Of a stretch of 7,290 bases of DNA, positions 6,879 to 7,290 are shown piece by piece. Numbering within the stretch: the first letter of the stretch is position 1; each line of letters begins with the position of its first letter. The notes beneath the pieces were generated by a model. That model was not told the origin of the DNA and did not search any database. It saw nothing but the letters and a program-made list of their open reading frames with translations. The position numbers and the translations under genes were made by a program. Origin of the DNA: an uncultured Verrucomicrobiota bacterium (GTDB lineage: Bacteria > Verrucomicrobiota > Kiritimatiellia > RFP12 > UBA1067); contig CAMZET010000071.1 in the NCBI GenBank assembly GCA_947305825.1, positions 1 through 7,290 of the forward strand, read 5' to 3'.

Positions 6879-7290
6879 TTCGCCTTCACTCCTTTCAATC
6901 CGTCGATCAGCACTTTCTTGCGCGGCGTCTCGCCGACGCGGCGCAGTTTTTCACGCGATTCGCCCGCGTACTCGACATTCCAGCCGCGCCATTCGTTGAA
7001 CGCATGGTAGCACCAGTCCCAGCCGTATTCGTCGAAAAGTTCGATGCAGTCCTTCAGATACCGCTCCGCGCCGGGCGCCCACGCGATTGCGGAGAACTCG
7101 CCGACGAATATCCGTGCGTTGTGCCGCTGCGCGAACGCGACGACGGGCGCAAGCTTGGCGCGGAGCATCTCCTTGTTCCAGCCGCGCGATTCGTTCGGCC
7201 ATCGGCGCGCCGGGCTCCATCCGTTCACGCCCTGGTGCGTGTAGTCGGACGGGATGTACATGTGGACTTCGTAGATGACATTGTCCATCG
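6875..7290 (-). CDS. Glycoside hydrolase family 5 endo-glycanase, C-terminal part (5' end outside window)
   Basis: This is the last 137 residues of a GH5 (clan GH-A) enzyme, a retaining endo-glycanase family that includes cellulases, mannanases and xyloglucanases; the exact substrate cannot be told from this part. Counting from the methionine at 7288, the segment VIYEVHMYIP (residues 4-13) carries the conserved His and Tyr at the end of a late barrel strand. IFVGEFSA (60-67) carries the probable catalytic nucleophile Glu64 (codon 7097-7099). WDWCYHAFNEW (90-100) is the last barrel strand with its sugar-stacking aromatic residues. The protein stops about 37 residues later, so it has no C-terminal carbohydrate-binding module. 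The methionine at 7288 is very probably internal, because the proton-donor Glu and the first half of the barrel must lie upstream. The stop codon overlaps the start of the next gene by the sequence ATGA, which points to an operon with translational coupling. Family assignment is firm; activity is open. Confidence 0.88.
   Translation of the reverse strand, partial: MDNVIYEVHMYIPSDYTHQGVNGWSPARRWPNESRGWNKEMLRAKLAPVVAFAQRHNARIFVGEFSAIAWAPGAERYLKDCIELFDEYGWDWCYHAFNEWRGWNVEYAGESREKLRRVGETPRKKVLIDGLKGVKAK
6889..6895 (-). promoter_or_regulatory. Ribosome binding site for the metallophosphoesterase-EEP gene
   Basis: On the minus strand this reads AAAGGAG, ending 10 bases before the ATG at 6878. It lies inside the end of the GH5 coding region and supports the ATG in the ATGA overlap as the real start. 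Confidence 0.7.

Noticed and set aside
4170..7010. A 946-codon open frame on the plus strand
   Set aside because: It lies opposite the phosphoesterase fusion and parts of two neighbours, is rich in Arg, Ala, Val and His, has no recognisable domain, and is explained by high-GC codon use on the minus strand, where the motif-bearing proteins are.
1..7290. CRISPR array, tRNA, rRNA or insertion sequence
   Set aside because: No regularly spaced repeats with spacers, no structural RNA signature and no transposase-like frame is seen. Coding sequence fills nearly all of the window.

Overview
This is a GC-rich bacterial window. Every gene I can support lies on the minus strand, so transcription runs from position 7290 towards position 1. 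Reading in that direction it holds four tightly packed genes: (1) the 3' end of a glycoside hydrolase family 5 (GH5) endo-glycanase; (2) a Tat-exported protein joining a calcineurin-like metallophosphoesterase to an endonuclease/exonuclease/phosphatase (EEP) domain; (3) a Sec-exported GH127 (DUF1680) beta-L-arabinofuranosidase-like enzyme; (4) a Sec-exported protein of at least 868 residues joining a six-hairpin glycosidase of the GH37/GH63/MGH1-like type to a GH3 beta-glycosidase. Gene 4 runs off the left edge and gene 1 off the right edge.

The gaps are a 4-base ATGA overlap, 36 bp and 26 bp. No promoter or terminator is visible and there is no gene-free stretch over 300 bases, so this looks like the inside of one operon. 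The three complete N-termini all carry export signals, and the products read as a secreted plant-polysaccharide-degrading cassette: an endo-acting GH5, an arabinofuranosidase and a two-domain exo-glycosidase. A two-domain phosphoesterase sits among them with no obvious carbohydrate role. No transporter, SusC/SusD pair or regulator is in the window.

The organism cannot be fixed from sequence alone. High GC, Tat/Sec-exported hydrolases, absence of SusCD and short dispersed repeats recall glycan-degrading members of the PVC group (Kiritimatiellota, Lentisphaerota or Verrucomicrobiota), often known from gut or sediment metagenomes. This is an inference with modest confidence.

Three points stand out. 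The GH63-like/GH3 fusion is one uninterrupted frame with a single signal peptide and recognisable catalytic residues in both halves. The metallophosphoesterase-EEP fusion has both active sites apparently intact. Two 28-bp near-identical repeats lie in frame inside the GH127 gene, at what look like equivalent helix-to-helix loops of its alpha/alpha barrel. Long open frames on the plus strand (about 433-2673 and 4170-7010) are arginine-rich antisense shadows of these genes.
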